DNA of 64,000 nt, taken from the NCBI RefSeq assembly GCF_001295925.1, contig NZ_LJHQ01000003.1:463171-527170 (forward strand), read 5' to 3'. The position numbers were made by a program, and so were the translations under genes. A model generated the notes under the pieces. That model had not been told where the DNA came from, made no database searches, and saw only the letters and a list, made by a program, of their open reading frames with translations. Source of the DNA: Allobosea sp. AAP35. GTDB taxonomy: Bacteria; Pseudomonadota; Alphaproteobacteria; Rhizobiales; Beijerinckiaceae. Below, piece by piece: positions 8,673-18,868 of the stretch. The stretch's first letter is position 1. Every line of letters begins with the position of its first letter.

Positions 8673-10799
8673 TTGTCGAGCCTGAGGGTCAAGCTTCCTG
8701 CTGCCATGCTGCTTTTGGCCTGCCTGGCCGTGTTGGCCGTGGGCCTGTCGGGCTACCGCGCTGTGACCAATTGGGCTGATGAAGCGGTGCATCAGCGCCT
8801 CACGATCATGGCGGAGGGGCGTGCGAAGGCGCTCGAGCGCCGCTGGCAGCGTCTGACCAGCGAAATTTCCGTGAAAGCCCGCAGCGCGCATCTGGTGTCG
8901 TCTCTTGACGAGATCATGGGCTGGATGGAGTTGAGCGACGAGCGTGCCGGCATCCTGTCTTATTTCCAGCGAGAGGCGGGACCGGCATCTCTCGCACCCA
9001 TCGATCGGACCGGCAGCGGCCAGAGCAATGGCTATCTTCAGCGCCATACCGTGTTCCACGAAACCTTCCGCACTGCGGCCAAGGAGTTCGACTATGCGGA
9101 TATCTATCTGGTCTCGCCGATGGGGCGCGTCGTTTACAGCGTCACCAAGGGAGCGGAATTCGGACGGTTGGTAACCGATCCTGAAATCGCGGGCTCCGCA
9201 TTTGCGAAAGTCGTTGCAGCAGCGAGGACAGCCGTCGACGACACGCTGTCGACTGCGGATTTTGCACCCTATGATCTCGTGGGCGGCGAACCACGCGCTT
9301 TTCTGGCGCAACGCTTCTACAATCCGGTTTCACGCGAGCCGATTGGCGTCATCGTCGTTTCGGTCAGCACCATGTTTATCGACAATGTGCTGACCTCGAT
9401 CGCGGGGACGTCGCACGGCATTGCGACCTATGTCGTGGGAGCCGATGGTTTCATGCGCTCGAACCCGGCCGCGCGCCGCGTCGGGACCGCGCCGCGCGAA
9501 ACCCTCGATCAGCGCCGCCTGGCGGAAAGCCGCAATACCCTGCTGAAGCTGACCAGCCACGATGGAGAGCGGCTGGTTGCAGGCGGCCGCGAGGTCAATG
9601 TGGCGGGCAACACCTGGCTGCTTTGGCTGACGGAGCCTGAACGCGAAGCCTTTGCCGTCGTTGGTGAGCTCGATCGCGCCCTGCTGATCAGTGGTCTGAC
9701 AGTGCTGGGCCCCGTGTTGATCATCGCCCTGTTTCTCGGTCTGTCGGTCGCGCGGCCGATTTCCGGCCTGGCGGAGGCGCTGGCGGGCATTGCGGCAGGG
9801 CGCACCGATCTGCGCATCCCGGGTGAACGCCGCCGCGACGAGATCGGCGCGATCGCCGCCGCCGTCGCGCGCATTCGCCAGAACATGATGGGTGACGAAG
9901 CACAGCGCCTGCGCGAGCGCGAGGAGCGGGAGCGCGAAGCCGATTTTCAGCGTTCGATCCTGCTGGCCGATCTGGCGAGCGATCTCGAACGGTCGGTCAT
10001 GGGGGTCACGGCTTCGGTGTCGGCTGCCGCCGAACAGCTGAGCGTCACGGCAAAGGAATTGTCTGGCGGAGCCAACGAAACCCAGGCCAATGCCGATACG
10101 GTTCACGGCTCGACCTGCCGCGCGGTCGCCAGCATCCGCTCGATTGAAAGCGCCGCAAAGGATCTGCGCGGGGCGATCGACCAGCTGGACGCCGACGTGC
10201 AGTCTTCGGATCGGTCGGCCCGCTCTGCGAAGGATCATGCCGATCAGATGGGCAGCGTCGTCGAGCAGCTCGCTGTCGGCGCCGCACGCGTCTCCGACGT
10301 GATCGGACTGATTTCCGAGATCGCTGCCCAGACCAATCTGCTCGCGCTCAACGCCACGATCGAGGCTGCACGCGCGGGGGAGGCCGGGCGCGGCTTTGCC
10401 GTCGTCGCCTCCGAGGTCAAGGGTCTCTCCGGCCAGACGGCCCGCGCCATCGACGACATTACCAGGCAGATCGCGACCATGAACGCTGCGACGACAGCCA
10501 CCGTCGAGGCCATCGCCGGCATTCGCGATATGATCGGCGGTCTCAGCGAGGCGGTCCGGCGCTCGGCCGAGACGATGCGCCGCCAGCACGGCGTGACCCA
10601 TGCGATCGTCGAGGATGTGGGGCTCGCGACACGCGAATTCAGCCGGATCGGTGAGGCCACGAGCCTTGTCTCGGCGGCGTCGCATCAGACATCGGACGCC
10701 GCCGCCGCCGTCGCCCGCGCCTCGACTGAGCTCACCGAACTCGCGCAGTCGCTGAAGTCCCGGGTGGCCGGCTTCATCGTCCAGGTCCGGGCGGCCTGA
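8673..10799 (+). CDS. Methyl-accepting chemotaxis protein
   Basis: Membrane chemoreceptor that passes a periplasmic signal to CheA/CheW. It starts at TTG, with GGAG nine bases upstream. The 708 residues contain TM1 (residues ~8-28), a large periplasmic sensor of dCache type (~30-340), TM2 (~343-362), HAMP (~360-415), and a cytoplasmic signalling domain with the conserved hairpin tip [22 protein letters not shown] (near residue 550). There is no C-terminal CheR/CheB-binding pentapeptide. It stands alone with no che genes nearby; ligand unknown. Confidence 0.93.
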   Translation: MSSLRVKLPAAMLLLACLAVLAVGLSGYRAVTNWADEAVHQRLTIMAEGRAKALERRWQRLTSEISVKARSAHLVSSLDEIMGWMELSDERAGILSYFQREAGPASLAPIDRTGSGQSNGYLQRHTVFHETFRTAAKEFDYADIYLVSPMGRVVYSVTKGAEFGRLVTDPEIAGSAFAKVVAAARTAVDDTLSTADFAPYDLVGGEPRAFLAQRFYNPVSREPIGVIVVSVSTMFIDNVLTSIAGTSHGIATYVVGADGFMRSNPAARRVGTAPRETLDQRRLAESRNTLLKLTSHDGERLVAGGREVNVAGNTWLLWLTEPEREAFAVVGELDRALLISGLTVLGPVLIIALFLGLSVARPISGLAEALAGIAAGRTDLRIPGERRRDEIGAIAAAVARIRQNMMGDEAQRLREREEREREADFQRSILLADLASDLERSVMGVTASVSAAAEQLSVTAKELSGGANETQANADTVHGSTCRAVASIRSIESAAKDLRGAIDQLDADVQSSDRSARSAKDHADQMGSVVEQLAVGAARVSDVIGLISEIAAQTNLLALNATIEAARAGEAGRGFAVVASEVKGLSGQTARAIDDITRQIATMNAATTATVEAIAGIRDMIGGLSEAVRRSAETMRRQHGVTHAIVEDVGLATREFSRIGEATSLVSAASHQTSDAAAAVARASTELTELAQSLKSRVAGFIVQVRAA

Positions 10800-10850
10800 C
10801 CGGACGCTCGGCGGCTTGTCGCGCAGGGCGCCAGCGATTATCGCTGAAGC

Positions 10851-11366
10851 ATGACACCGATGGCAAAGACCCGCACCGCCTTCTATACCGGCTCCTTCGA
10901 TCCGGTCACGAATGGACACATCGACGTCATCGCCGGCGCCGCAAGGCTATGCGACCGGCTCGTGCTGGCGATCGGCGTTCACCCCGGGAAGACGCCGCTC
11001 CTGAGCGCCGAGAACCGCACAGCCCTGCTGCGCGAGGTGGCCACCCCCCTCCTGTCAGCGACCGGGACAACGCTCGACGTCGTGACCTTCGACGATCTCG
11101 CCGTCGATGCCGCGCGGCGGGCCGGCGCCACGATCATTATGCGCGGCCTGCGCGATGGCTCCGATCTCGATTACGAGATTCAGATGGCGGGCATGAACGC
11201 AGTCATGGCGCCCGATATCCAGACGGTGTTCCTGCCGGCATCGGCGGCTGTGCGCCACATCACCGCGACGCTCGTGCGGCAGATTGCGGCGATGGGCGGG
11301 GATGTCACGCCCTTCGCTCCCGCCGCCGTGGTCCAGGCGTTGAAGGATCGTTTCGCCCAGCGCTGA
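10851..11366 (+). CDS. coaD: Phosphopantetheine adenylyltransferase
   Basis: Penultimate enzyme of coenzyme A synthesis, joining 4'-phosphopantetheine and ATP to give dephospho-CoA. The 171-residue nucleotidyltransferase has [12 protein letters not shown] (T20-H23 is the T/H-x-G-H motif), the I-M-R-G-L-R-D segment, and the C-terminal pattern [13 protein letters not shown] in place of the more common I-S-S-T-L-V-R. The start could equally be the ATG three codons downstream. It stands between the chemoreceptor and proS. Confidence 0.95.
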   Translation: MTPMAKTRTAFYTGSFDPVTNGHIDVIAGAARLCDRLVLAIGVHPGKTPLLSAENRTALLREVATPLLSATGTTLDVVTFDDLAVDAARRAGATIIMRGLRDGSDLDYEIQMAGMNAVMAPDIQTVFLPASAAVRHITATLVRQIAAMGGDVTPFAPAAVVQALKDRFAQR

Positions 11367-11413
11367 GCCGCGACAGCCGAACCTGCCATTGCAAGGGCGG
11401 GATCGGATTTTGG

Positions 11414-11430
11414 TTTGCATTTTGTGCAAA
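11414..11430. repeat. Short inverted repeat upstream of proS
   Basis: TTTGCA and TGCAAA flank five bases (TTTTG) in the 134-base coaD-proS gap, about 70 bases before the proS start. A second imperfect dyad (GATGCGC/GCGCATC) follows at about 11458-11480. Either could be an operator or leader hairpin; no further evidence. Confidence 0.3.
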
Positions 11431-11500
11431 GCGATGGTGTCTCTGGCGAAGTGACTCGATGCGCCGCTCCTCGCGCATCTTCCCCGATTGAGTTTGTCCG

Positions 11501-12832
11501 ATGCGCCTCTCCCGCTATTTCCTGCCGATACTGCGCGACACGCCCAAGGAAGCCGAGATCGTTTCGCATCGGCTGATGCTGCGTGCCGGCATGATCCGCC
11601 AGCAGGCCGCCGGCATCTACTCCTGGCTGCCTTTGGGCCTGCGGGTCCTGAACAAGATCAGCGCCGTGGTCCGGCAGGAGCAGGACCGTTCGGGCGCGAT
11701 CGAAATCCTGATGCCGACGGTGCAATCCGCCGATCTCTGGCGCGAGAGCGGGCGCTACGACGCCTATGGCAAGGAGATGCTCCGGATCAAGGACCGGCAT
11801 GAACGCGACATGCTGTTCGGGCCGACCAATGAGGAGATGGTCACCGACATCTTCCGCTCTTACGTGAAGTCCTACAAGGACTTGCCGCTGAACCTCTATC
11901 ACATCCAATGGAAGTTCCGCGACGAGGTCCGCCCCCGTTTCGGCGTGATGCGCGGACGCGAATTCCTGATGAAGGACGCCTATTCCTTCGACGTCGATCA
12001 GGACGCCGCCCGCCATGCCTATAACCGCATGTTCACCGCCTATCTGCGTACCTTCGCGCGGCTCGGCCTGAAGGCCATCCCGATGCGCGCCGACACCGGG
12101 CCGATCGGCGGCGACCTCAGCCACGAGTTCATTGTGCTGGCCTCGACCGGCGAGAGCGAGGTCTTCTGCCACAAGGATTATCTCGACTTCGAGACGCCGG
12201 CCGCCGACACCGATTTCGACAGCGTCGCAGGGCTGAAGGGCATCGTCGATAAATGGACGAGCCTCTATGCCGCGACCGAGGAAATGCACGACAAGGCGGC
12301 CTATGACGCGATTCCAGCCGAGAGCCAGCTCTCGGCACGCGGCATCGAGGTCGGCCATATCTTCTATTTCGGCACGAAATACTCCGAGCCGATGGGAGCC
12401 ACCGTCCAGGGTCCCGACGGCCAGAACCTGCCCGTCCATATGGGCTCCTACGGCATCGGCCCGAGCCGCCTCGTCGCCGCCCTGATCGAGGCCGGCCATG
12501 ACGACGCCGGCATCATCTGGCCCGACGAGATTGCGCCTTTCGACGTCGCGGTTCTGAACCTCAAGGCCGGCGACGCCGCGACCGACGGGGCCTGCGAGCA
12601 GGTTTATGAGGCGCTCATGGCGCGCGGCTATGACGCGCTCTACGACGACACCGATGCCCGTCCGGGCGGGAAATTCGCCACCGCCGATCTGATCGGCGTG
12701 CCGTGGCAGATCATCGTCGGCCCCAAGGGGCTGGCCGAGGGCAAGGTCGAGATCAAGCGCCGCACCAGTGGCGAGCGCGAGACGGTTTCGCTCGAAGAGG
12801 CGCTCGCCCGCTTCAAGGGCAAGGCGGCGTGA
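11501..12832 (+). CDS. proS: Prolyl-tRNA synthetase (short alphaproteobacterial form)
   Basis: Class II aminoacyl-tRNA synthetase charging tRNA-Pro in the cytosol. The 443 residues match the short bacterial form that lacks the large editing insertion between motifs 2 and 3. Visible are the dimer/motif 1 region ([20 protein letters not shown]), motif 2 ([17 protein letters not shown]), the G-Y-G-I-G-P-S-R segment of motif 3, and the C-terminal anticodon-binding domain ending G-P-K-G-L. Absence of the editing domain implies that mischarged Ala-tRNA-Pro is cleared in trans. Its stop overlaps the GTG start of the next gene by four bases. Confidence 0.96.
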   Translation: MRLSRYFLPILRDTPKEAEIVSHRLMLRAGMIRQQAAGIYSWLPLGLRVLNKISAVVRQEQDRSGAIEILMPTVQSADLWRESGRYDAYGKEMLRIKDRHERDMLFGPTNEEMVTDIFRSYVKSYKDLPLNLYHIQWKFRDEVRPRFGVMRGREFLMKDAYSFDVDQDAARHAYNRMFTAYLRTFARLGLKAIPMRADTGPIGGDLSHEFIVLASTGESEVFCHKDYLDFETPAADTDFDSVAGLKGIVDKWTSLYAATEEMHDKAAYDAIPAESQLSARGIEVGHIFYFGTKYSEPMGATVQGPDGQNLPVHMGSYGIGPSRLVAALIEAGHDDAGIIWPDEIAPFDVAVLNLKAGDAATDGACEQVYEALMARGYDALYDDTDARPGGKFATADLIGVPWQIIVGPKGLAEGKVEIKRRTSGERETVSLEEALARFKGKAA

Positions 12833-14127
12833 GCCTCGCAAGCGATCAGGATCGCCAGAGCGAAACCCCGACCGGCACGAAGCCCTTCGCCGGCTTCGAA
12901 TGGCTGCTGGCCGGTCGCTATCTGCGCACCCGCCGGCGCGAGGGCTTCGTCTCGGTCATCGCCGGCTTCTCGTTTCTGGGCATCCTGCTTGGCGTCGCGA
13001 CGCTGATCATCGTGATGTCGGTGATGAACGGCTTCCGCAAGGAACTGCTGGAGAAGATCGTCGGCGTGAACGGCCACATCTTCGCCACGCCGATCGATCG
13101 CCCGCTCGACGATTACGACGTGGTCTCGATGCGGCTGCGCGCCATCCCCGGCGTCAAGCTCGCCATCCCGCTGGTCGAAGGGCAGGCGCTCGCCTCCTCG
13201 CAGACCGGCAATGGCGGCGTTTTGGTGCGTGGCATCCGCGAGGCCGACATCAAGGCGATCCCCTTCGTCGGCGGCAATGTCCGGCGCGGCTCGCTCGATG
13301 GCTTCGACGGTGCCGGCGGCGTGGCCGTCGGCAAGCGGCTGGCGGATTCGCTGGGCCTGCAGGCCGGCGATTCGATCAACATCATCTCGCCCAAGGGCGC
13401 CTCGACCCCGTTTGGCACCGCGCCCCGCATCAAGGCCTACCCGATCCAGGCGATCTTCGAGATCGGCATGACCGAATTCGACGCCTCCTTCGTCTTCATG
13501 CCGCTGACCGAGGCTCAGGCCTATTTCAACCGCGAAGGCGATGTGAACGTCATCGAGATCTTCGTCGACGATCCAGACAGAACGCAGGCCGTCCGCGACG
13601 CGATCGAGGCCGATGCGCCGCGCCCGCTCGTTCTCTCCGACTGGCGCCAGCGCAACCGCAGCTTCTTCAACGCGCTTGAGGTCGAGCGCAACGTCATGTT
13701 CATCATCCTGACCCTGATCGTGCTGGTCGCGGCGCTCAACATCGTCTCGGGCCTGATCATGCTGGTGAAGGACAAGACTGCCGACATTGCCATCATGCGG
13801 ACCATGGGCGCGACGCGCGGCACGGTGTTGCGGGTGTTCCTGATCACGGGCGCGGCGATCGGCGTCTTCGGCACGCTGGCGGGGCTCGCGCTCGGCATCG
13901 TCTTCGCCAAGAACATCAAGGTCATCATGGCCGCGCTGAACTGGATCACCGGAGCCAATCTCTGGGACCCGACGGTGCGCTTCCTCAGCGACATCCCCTC
14001 GGTGATCGACTGGGGCGAGGTCACCAGCGTCGTCTTGATGGCGCTCGTCCTGTCGCTGCTGGCGACCCTCTATCCGGCCTGGAAGGCGGCGCGGCTCGAC
14101 CCCGTCCAGGCCTTGAGGATGGGCTGA
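12829..14127 (+). CDS. lolC: LolC/LolE-type lipoprotein-releasing permease
   Basis: Inner-membrane permease of the LolCDE-type transporter, which releases mature lipoproteins to the periplasmic carrier LolA. The 432 residues start at a GTG overlapping the proS stop, have TM1 at residues ~38-62, a long periplasmic domain, and a C-terminal FtsX-like core of three helices ending [16 protein letters not shown]. Only one permease gene accompanies lolD, as is usual in alphaproteobacteria where a homodimer (LolF-like) serves both roles, so lolC, lolE or lolF are all defensible names. Confidence 0.93.
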   Translation: MSLASDQDRQSETPTGTKPFAGFEWLLAGRYLRTRRREGFVSVIAGFSFLGILLGVATLIIVMSVMNGFRKELLEKIVGVNGHIFATPIDRPLDDYDVVSMRLRAIPGVKLAIPLVEGQALASSQTGNGGVLVRGIREADIKAIPFVGGNVRRGSLDGFDGAGGVAVGKRLADSLGLQAGDSINIISPKGASTPFGTAPRIKAYPIQAIFEIGMTEFDASFVFMPLTEAQAYFNREGDVNVIEIFVDDPDRTQAVRDAIEADAPRPLVLSDWRQRNRSFFNALEVERNVMFIILTLIVLVAALNIVSGLIMLVKDKTADIAIMRTMGATRGTVLRVFLITGAAIGVFGTLAGLALGIVFAKNIKVIMAALNWITGANLWDPTVRFLSDIPSVIDWGEVTSVVLMALVLSLLATLYPAWKAARLDPVQALRMG

Positions 14128-14132
14128 GGCGC

Positions 14133-14831
14133 ATGTCCGACACCACGCCCCGCGAGACACCCGCGCTCTTCCTATCCCAGGTCGAGCGCTATTATCCCCA
14201 GACCGACGCCCCGCTCGAGATCCTCCGCAAAGCGGATTTCGCGCTCTGGCCCGGAGAACTCGTCGCGCTCGTCGCCCCCAGCGGCACCGGGAAATCGACA
14301 CTCCTGCATGTCGCCGGGCTGCTCGAGCGGCCCGATGGCGGCGAGGTCTTCGTCGGTGGCCTGCCGACGACCAAGCTCGACGACAAGGGCCGCACGCGCC
14401 TGCGCCGCACCGAGATCGGCTTCGTCTATCAGGCCCACCACCTGCTGCCGGAGTTCACGGCGCTGGAGAACGTCGTCCTGCCGCAGCGCATCCGCGGTCT
14501 GTCCAAGCAGCTGGCGCAGGAGCGGGCGGCCGAACTCCTGACCTTCCTGGGTCTGGGCGAGCGGCTCGACCATCTGCCCGGCGAACTCTCCGGCGGTGAG
14601 CAGCAGCGTGTCGCCATCGGCCGCGCGGTGGCCAACACGCCGCGTCTGCTGCTGGCCGACGAACCCACGGGCAATCTCGATCCGCACACCTCCTTGCACG
14701 TCTTCCAGACGCTGGTGGCGCTGGCGCGCGCCTCGGGGCTGGCGGCGCTGATCGCGACCCATAATCTCGATCTCGCCCGCCGGATGGACCGTCAGGTGAC
14801 GATCCGCGACGGGCATGTCGTGCCGCTCTGA
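14133..14831 (+). CDS. lolD: LolD, ATPase of the lipoprotein-releasing transporter
   Basis: Cytoplasmic ATPase driving the Lol permease encoded five bases upstream. The 232-residue ABC protein has Q-loop V-Y-Q-A-H-H-L-L, signature [14 protein letters not shown], and Walker [13 protein letters not shown]. The Walker A reads A-P-S-G-T-G-K-S-T, with Ala where most ABC proteins have Gly; the same is found in other alphaproteobacterial LolD proteins as I recall, so it is probably functional. It completes the proS-lolC-lolD operon. Confidence 0.95.
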   Translation: MSDTTPRETPALFLSQVERYYPQTDAPLEILRKADFALWPGELVALVAPSGTGKSTLLHVAGLLERPDGGEVFVGGLPTTKLDDKGRTRLRRTEIGFVYQAHHLLPEFTALENVVLPQRIRGLSKQLAQERAAELLTFLGLGERLDHLPGELSGGEQQRVAIGRAVANTPRLLLADEPTGNLDPHTSLHVFQTLVALARASGLAALIATHNLDLARRMDRQVTIRDGHVVPL

Positions 14832-15007
14832 CGCGCCCGGCCCGGCGTTCAGGGCGCCGCGCAGCCAAAGCCTATCGCGGAGATGAGACCCGGTCCGGTG
14901 GCGCGAACTGCAAAGCGGCCGCCGACCGGGCGATCTTCCCGGCCTTCGATCCTTTACCCTTCGTTAACCGCATTTGCTATGCGCGCCCTGCAACTCACGC
15001 TTCGACA
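14832..15007. other. Intergenic region upstream of the SOS-type promoter
   Basis: The lolD-to-dnaE gap runs about 450 bases. This part contains a GC-rich segment directly after lolD and then an AT-richer approach to the promoter at 15008. I see no gene or clear terminator here. The rest holds the LexA-box promoter and a 36-residue ORF. Confidence 0.5.
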
Positions 15008-15035
15008 TTGACGGGAACAAAACATGAACTAATCT
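15008..15035 (+). promoter_or_regulatory. SOS promoter: LexA box inside a -35/-10 spacer
   Basis: TTGACG (15008-15013), 16 bases, then TAATCT (15030-15035) form a sigma-70-type promoter. The spacer carries GAAC-AAAACAT-GAAC (15015-15029), which is the exact alphaproteobacterial LexA box GTTC-N7-GTTC read from the other strand. A third GAAC at 15036-15039 abuts the -10. LexA bound here would cover the promoter. It lies 29 bases before the ATG of a 36-residue membrane protein. Confidence 0.75.
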
Positions 15036-15063
15036 GAACATAGCAGAAACGCAGGAGATGGCC

Positions 15064-15174
15064 ATGACCGTAGCGCGCAAGTTGGCAGCGGGTATCGCGG
15101 AGATTGCATCATTGGGATTGTTCCTGGGCATGATTTGGGTCTGGGCGGCACTGCTCTCAGCGCCCAACATCTGA
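15064..15174 (+). CDS. SOS-controlled 36-residue single-span membrane protein (SidA-like candidate)
   Basis: A 36-codon ORF with a strong ribosome site (AGGAG, 15053-15057) six bases before the ATG; an in-frame ATG at 15058 is too close to it. The N-terminus is short and basic (R5, K6), followed by one membrane span (residues ~10-31) that is rich in Leu/Ile/Gly and contains M-I-W-V-W, and a short tail ending A-P-N-I. Predicted topology is N-in. Its promoter contains a LexA box, so it should be induced by DNA damage. Caulobacter SidA is a known SOS-induced tiny inner-membrane protein that inhibits division. Size, topology and control match that type, but I cannot claim sequence homology. dnaE1 follows about 110 bases downstream on the same strand. 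Confidence 0.72.
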   Translation: MTVARKLAAGIAEIASLGLFLGMIWVWAALLSAPNI

Positions 15175-15285
15175 ATGTCCACAGAGGCGACGATCCGCGC
15201 CATGGACGCCGGATGACGCGCCGCTCCATAAAGACCTCCGATGGCGGCAGGCGACTCGCCGTTCAGGCAGACCAGCGCAGGGCGG

Positions 15286-18200
15286 ATGATGGCACGCGAA
15301 CCGGGCGACACGCGCGTTCTCTCCGAGGTCGGCTTCGTCCATCTCCATGTCCATTCGAGCTATTCCCTGCTCGAGGGCGCCTTGATGGTCGGCACGCTGG
15401 CGAAGATGGCGGCGGCCGACGGCCAGCCGGCGCTGGCTCTGACCGATACCAACAACCTGTTCGGCGCGCTGGAGTTCTCCGAAAAGCTTGTCGGCGTTGG
15501 TGTCCAGCCGATCGTCGGGGTGCAACTGGCGGTTGATTTCGCCGACGAGGCCGAGGGCAGCCGCAAGACGATCCAGCAGGTCCCGCCGCATCTGGTCCTG
15601 CTCGCGATGAACGAGACCGGCTACGGCAACCTGATGAAGCTGGTGACGGAAGCCGCGCTGGCGAGCGGCGGCTCCGGCCAGCCGCTGTCGAATCTCGATC
15701 GCATCGCGGCGCATCATGACGGCCTGATCGCACTCACCGGCGGTCATGGCGGCCCGGTCGATCTTGCTTTGCGCAACGGCCAGGTTCCGCAGGCGCGCGC
15801 GCGCCTCTCGGCCTTGTCTCAGCTCTTTGGCGATCGACTCTATGTCGAGATCCAGCGCCATGGCGGCGATGGGGACGACGTCGTCGAGGCGCATCTGCTG
15901 CGTCTCGCCTATGACGCCGATCTGCCGATCGTCGCCACCAACGAGCCCTTCTTCGCCAAGCCAGCCGATTACGATGCCCATGACGCGCTGCTGGCGGTCG
16001 CGGCGGGGCGGCTCGTCTCGGATGGCGAGCGCCGCCGGGTGACCCCGGAGCATTACTTCACCAGCCGCGCCGAGATGAAGCGCCGCTTCGCCGATCTGCC
16101 CGAGGCGCTCTCGGCCACCGTCGAGATCGCGATGCGCTGCACCTGGCGGGTGGGCCTGCGCAAGCCGATCCTGCCGCGCTTCGGGGAGGAGGGCCGCGAC
16201 GAGGCCGACGAGCTGCAGATCCAGGCCAAGGCGGGCCTGGCCGCCCGGCTGGCCAAGCATGGCCCCGCCGAGGGTTACAGCGTCGAGACCTACGAAAAGC
16301 GGCTCGATTTCGAGCTCTCGATCATCACCCGGATGAAGTTTCCCGGCTACTTCCTGATCGTTGCCGACTTCATCAAATGGGCCAAGGATCATGACATCCC
16401 CGTCGGTCCCGGCCGTGGTTCGGGTGCGGGTTCGCTCGTTGCCTATGCGCTGACGATCACCGATGTCGATCCGCTGCGCTTCGGCCTGCTGTTCGAGCGC
16501 TTCTTGAACCCAGACCGCGTCTCGATGCCCGACTTCGACATCGACTTCTGCCAGAACCGGCGTGAAGAGGTGATCGACTACGTCAAGCACCGCTATGGCG
16601 AGGAGCGCGTTGCGCAGATCATCACCTTCGGCACGCTGCTCGCGCGCGGCGTCCTGCGCGACGTCGGCCGCGTGCTGGAGATGCCCTACGGCCAGGTCGA
16701 CCGCCTCACCAAGCTGGTGCCGCAGAACCCGGCCAAGCCGATCTCCCTGAAGGATGCGATCGCCGGCGAGCCCAAGCTCCAGCAGGCGGCGGAAGAGGAG
16801 CCGATCGTCGCGCGCCTGCTCGAGATCGGCCAGAAGCTCGAGGGCCTGCACCGCCATGCCTCGACCCACGCAGCGGGCGTCGTGATCGGCGACAGGCCGC
16901 TGGAAGAACTCGTCGCACTTTCGGTCGATCCGCGCACCGGGATGCGGGTCACCCAGTTCAACATGAAATGGGTCGAACAGGCCGGTCTGGTGAAGTTCGA
17001 CTTCCTCGGCCTCAAGACCCTGACGACACTCTCGACCGCAGTGAAGCTGATCGCCCAGCGCGGCATCGCAGTGGATCTGGCGAGCCTGCCCTTCGACGAT
17101 CCCAAGAGCTACGCCATGCTGGCACGCGGCGAGGTCGTCGGCGTGTTCCAGGTGGAAAGCGCCGGCATGCGCAAGGCGCTGGTCGAGATGAAGGCAGACC
17201 GGATCGAGGATCTAATCGCGCTGGTCGCGCTCTACCGGCCGGGCCCGATGGACAACATTCCGAGCTATTGCCGCCGCAAGCTCGGGCAGGAGGCGCCGAC
17301 CTATCTGCATCCCAAGATGGAGCCGATCCTCTCCGAGACGCATGGCATCATCGTCTACCAGGAGCAGGTGATGCAGGTGGCGCAGGCGCTCTCGGGCTAT
17401 TCGCTCGGCGAGGCGGACCTGCTGCGCCGGGCCATGGGCAAGAAGATCAAGGCCGAGATGGACGCCCAGCGCGACCGCTTCGTCAGGGGCGCCGTCGAGG
17501 GCGGGATGACCAAGGACATCGCCTCGGAGATCTTCGATCTTCTGGCGAAATTCGCCGATTACGGCTTCAACAAGAGCCATGCGGCGGCCTACGCTGTCGT
17601 CGCCTTCCAGACCGCCTTCCTGAAGGCGAATTATCCGGTCGAGTTCCTGGCGGCGTCGATGACGCTGGACATGGGCAACACCGACAAGCTCTCCGAATTC
17701 CGCCGCGATGCCGAGCGCCTCGGCATCAAGGTGCTGCCGCCCGCGATCAACCGCTCCGGCGTCGATTTCGACGTTCATGAGGGTGCGATCCATTACGCGC
17801 TGGGTGCGATCAAGGGTGTCGGCACGGCGGCCGTCGAATCGATCGTCGCCGCGCGCCGGGCCGGCGGGGATTTCATGGACCTTGCCGATTTCGCCCGTCG
17901 GATCGACACCAAGCTGGTCAATCGGCGCACCATCGAGGCGCTGATCGCGGCCGGCGCGATGGATGCGCTGGAGCCCGAACGCGCCCGCGCCATGGCGGCG
18001 ATCGACGGCATGCTGGCGCTCTCGAACCGCACCCGCGACGCTGCGCTCGGTGGCCAGTCGGAACTGTTCGGCGGCGGCTCGGTGCAGGAGGCCTTCCGCA
18101 TTCCCCCCGTCGAGCCCTGGGCGCCGGCGGAACGACTCAAGCGCGAGCATGACGCGGTGGGGTTCTTCCTCTCCGGCCATCCGCTCGACGACTACGAGCA

Positions 18201-18762
18201 TGTCCTGAAGCGGCTGCGGGTGCAGCGTTTCGCCGATTTTGCCCAGATGGTCCGCGCCAACGGCACCGGCGTCGGCAAGGTCGCGGTCTCGGTGATCGAC
18301 AAGTCCGAGCGGCGCACCAAGTCCGGCTCCAAGATGGGCATCGTCAACCTGTCCGATCCCAGCGGGCAGTTCGAGGCGATCCTGTTCTCGGAAGGTCTGC
18401 AGCGCCACCGCGATTTGCTTGAGCCGGGCAGGGCGCTCGTCCTGCGGCTTTCGGCCGTGCTCGACGGCGAGGATGTCCGCCCGCGCATCGAGGATGTCGA
18501 GGTCCTCGACGATCTCGCCGCGCGCCAGAAGCAGGATTTGTTGGTCTATCTGCGCGACGACAAGGCCCTGGCCTCGATCGCCGAGCGCGTCCGCCCGCGC
18601 GGCGACGGCCTCAAGGCCGACGGCAAGATCGCGCTGGTGATGATTCTCGACGACGGCGCCCAGGAGGTCGAAATCGAACTGCCGGGCAAATATCCGGTCA
18701 ACCAGCAGATCGCCAACGCGGTCAGGGCCGCGCCCGGCGTCGTCAGCGTCGAACTGCGTTAA
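15286..18762 (+). CDS. dnaE: DNA polymerase III alpha subunit (DnaE1)
   Basis: Replicative polymerase subunit. About 1,158 residues from the ATG at 15286, which follows a G-rich ribosome-site-like tract; an in-frame ATG at 15241 would add 15 residues. The N-terminal PHP domain begins H-L-H-V-H-S (residues 19-24) and keeps its metal-type histidines. The polymerase core has G-P-G-R-G-S-G-A-G-S and the catalytic acids in M-P-D-F-D-I-D-F (near residue 417). C-terminal helix-hairpin-helix and OB domains follow (K-M-G-I-V-N-L-S-D). A second, error-prone paralogue (dnaE2) is at 61409. The upstream LexA-box promoter might also feed this gene by read-through (inference). Confidence 0.97.
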   Translation: MMAREPGDTRVLSEVGFVHLHVHSSYSLLEGALMVGTLAKMAAADGQPALALTDTNNLFGALEFSEKLVGVGVQPIVGVQLAVDFADEAEGSRKTIQQVPPHLVLLAMNETGYGNLMKLVTEAALASGGSGQPLSNLDRIAAHHDGLIALTGGHGGPVDLALRNGQVPQARARLSALSQLFGDRLYVEIQRHGGDGDDVVEAHLLRLAYDADLPIVATNEPFFAKPADYDAHDALLAVAAGRLVSDGERRRVTPEHYFTSRAEMKRRFADLPEALSATVEIAMRCTWRVGLRKPILPRFGEEGRDEADELQIQAKAGLAARLAKHGPAEGYSVETYEKRLDFELSIITRMKFPGYFLIVADFIKWAKDHDIPVGPGRGSGAGSLVAYALTITDVDPLRFGLLFERFLNPDRVSMPDFDIDFCQNRREEVIDYVKHRYGEERVAQIITFGTLLARGVLRDVGRVLEMPYGQVDRLTKLVPQNPAKPISLKDAIAGEPKLQQAAEEEPIVARLLEIGQKLEGLHRHASTHAAGVVIGDRPLEELVALSVDPRTGMRVTQFNMKWVEQAGLVKFDFLGLKTLTTLSTAVKLIAQRGIAVDLASLPFDDPKSYAMLARGEVVGVFQVESAGMRKALVEMKADRIEDLIALVALYRPGPMDNIPSYCRRKLGQEAPTYLHPKMEPILSETHGIIVYQEQVMQVAQALSGYSLGEADLLRRAMGKKIKAEMDAQRDRFVRGAVEGGMTKDIASEIFDLLAKFADYGFNKSHAAAYAVVAFQTAFLKANYPVEFLAASMTLDMGNTDKLSEFRRDAERLGIKVLPPAINRSGVDFDVHEGAIHYALGAIKGVGTAAVESIVAARRAGGDFMDLADFARRIDTKLVNRRTIEALIAAGAMDALEPERARAMAAIDGMLALSNRTRDAALGGQSELFGGGSVQEAFRIPPVEPWAPAERLKREHDAVGFFLSGHPLDDYEHVLKRLRVQRFADFAQMVRANGTGVGKVAVSVIDKSERRTKSGSKMGIVNLSDPSGQFEAILFSEGLQRHRDLLEPGRALVLRLSAVLDGEDVRPRIEDVEVLDDLAARQKQDLLVYLRDDKALASIAERVRPRGDGLKADGKIALVMILDDGAQEVEIELPGKYPVNQQIANAVRAAPGVVSVELR

Positions 18763-18868
18763 TTCGAACAGGCTGGTCTTGTGCGCGGCAGCCGGCAATG
18801 CATTCTGACGATCCGACGTCAAAGCCTGCCGGAACGGTGGCGCGTCGTCTCGATGCCGGGGGGCAGCC

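Noticed and set aside
11180..12841. 553-codon minus-strand ORF opposite proS
   Set aside because: The plus strand encodes a full ProRS with all class II motifs. The antisense product is Asp/Arg/Gly-rich with no domain pattern, as expected for high-GC shadow frames.
15157..16869. 570-codon minus-strand ORF opposite dnaE1
   Set aside because: Shadow of the DnaE1 frame; composition is low-complexity and has no recognisable motifs.
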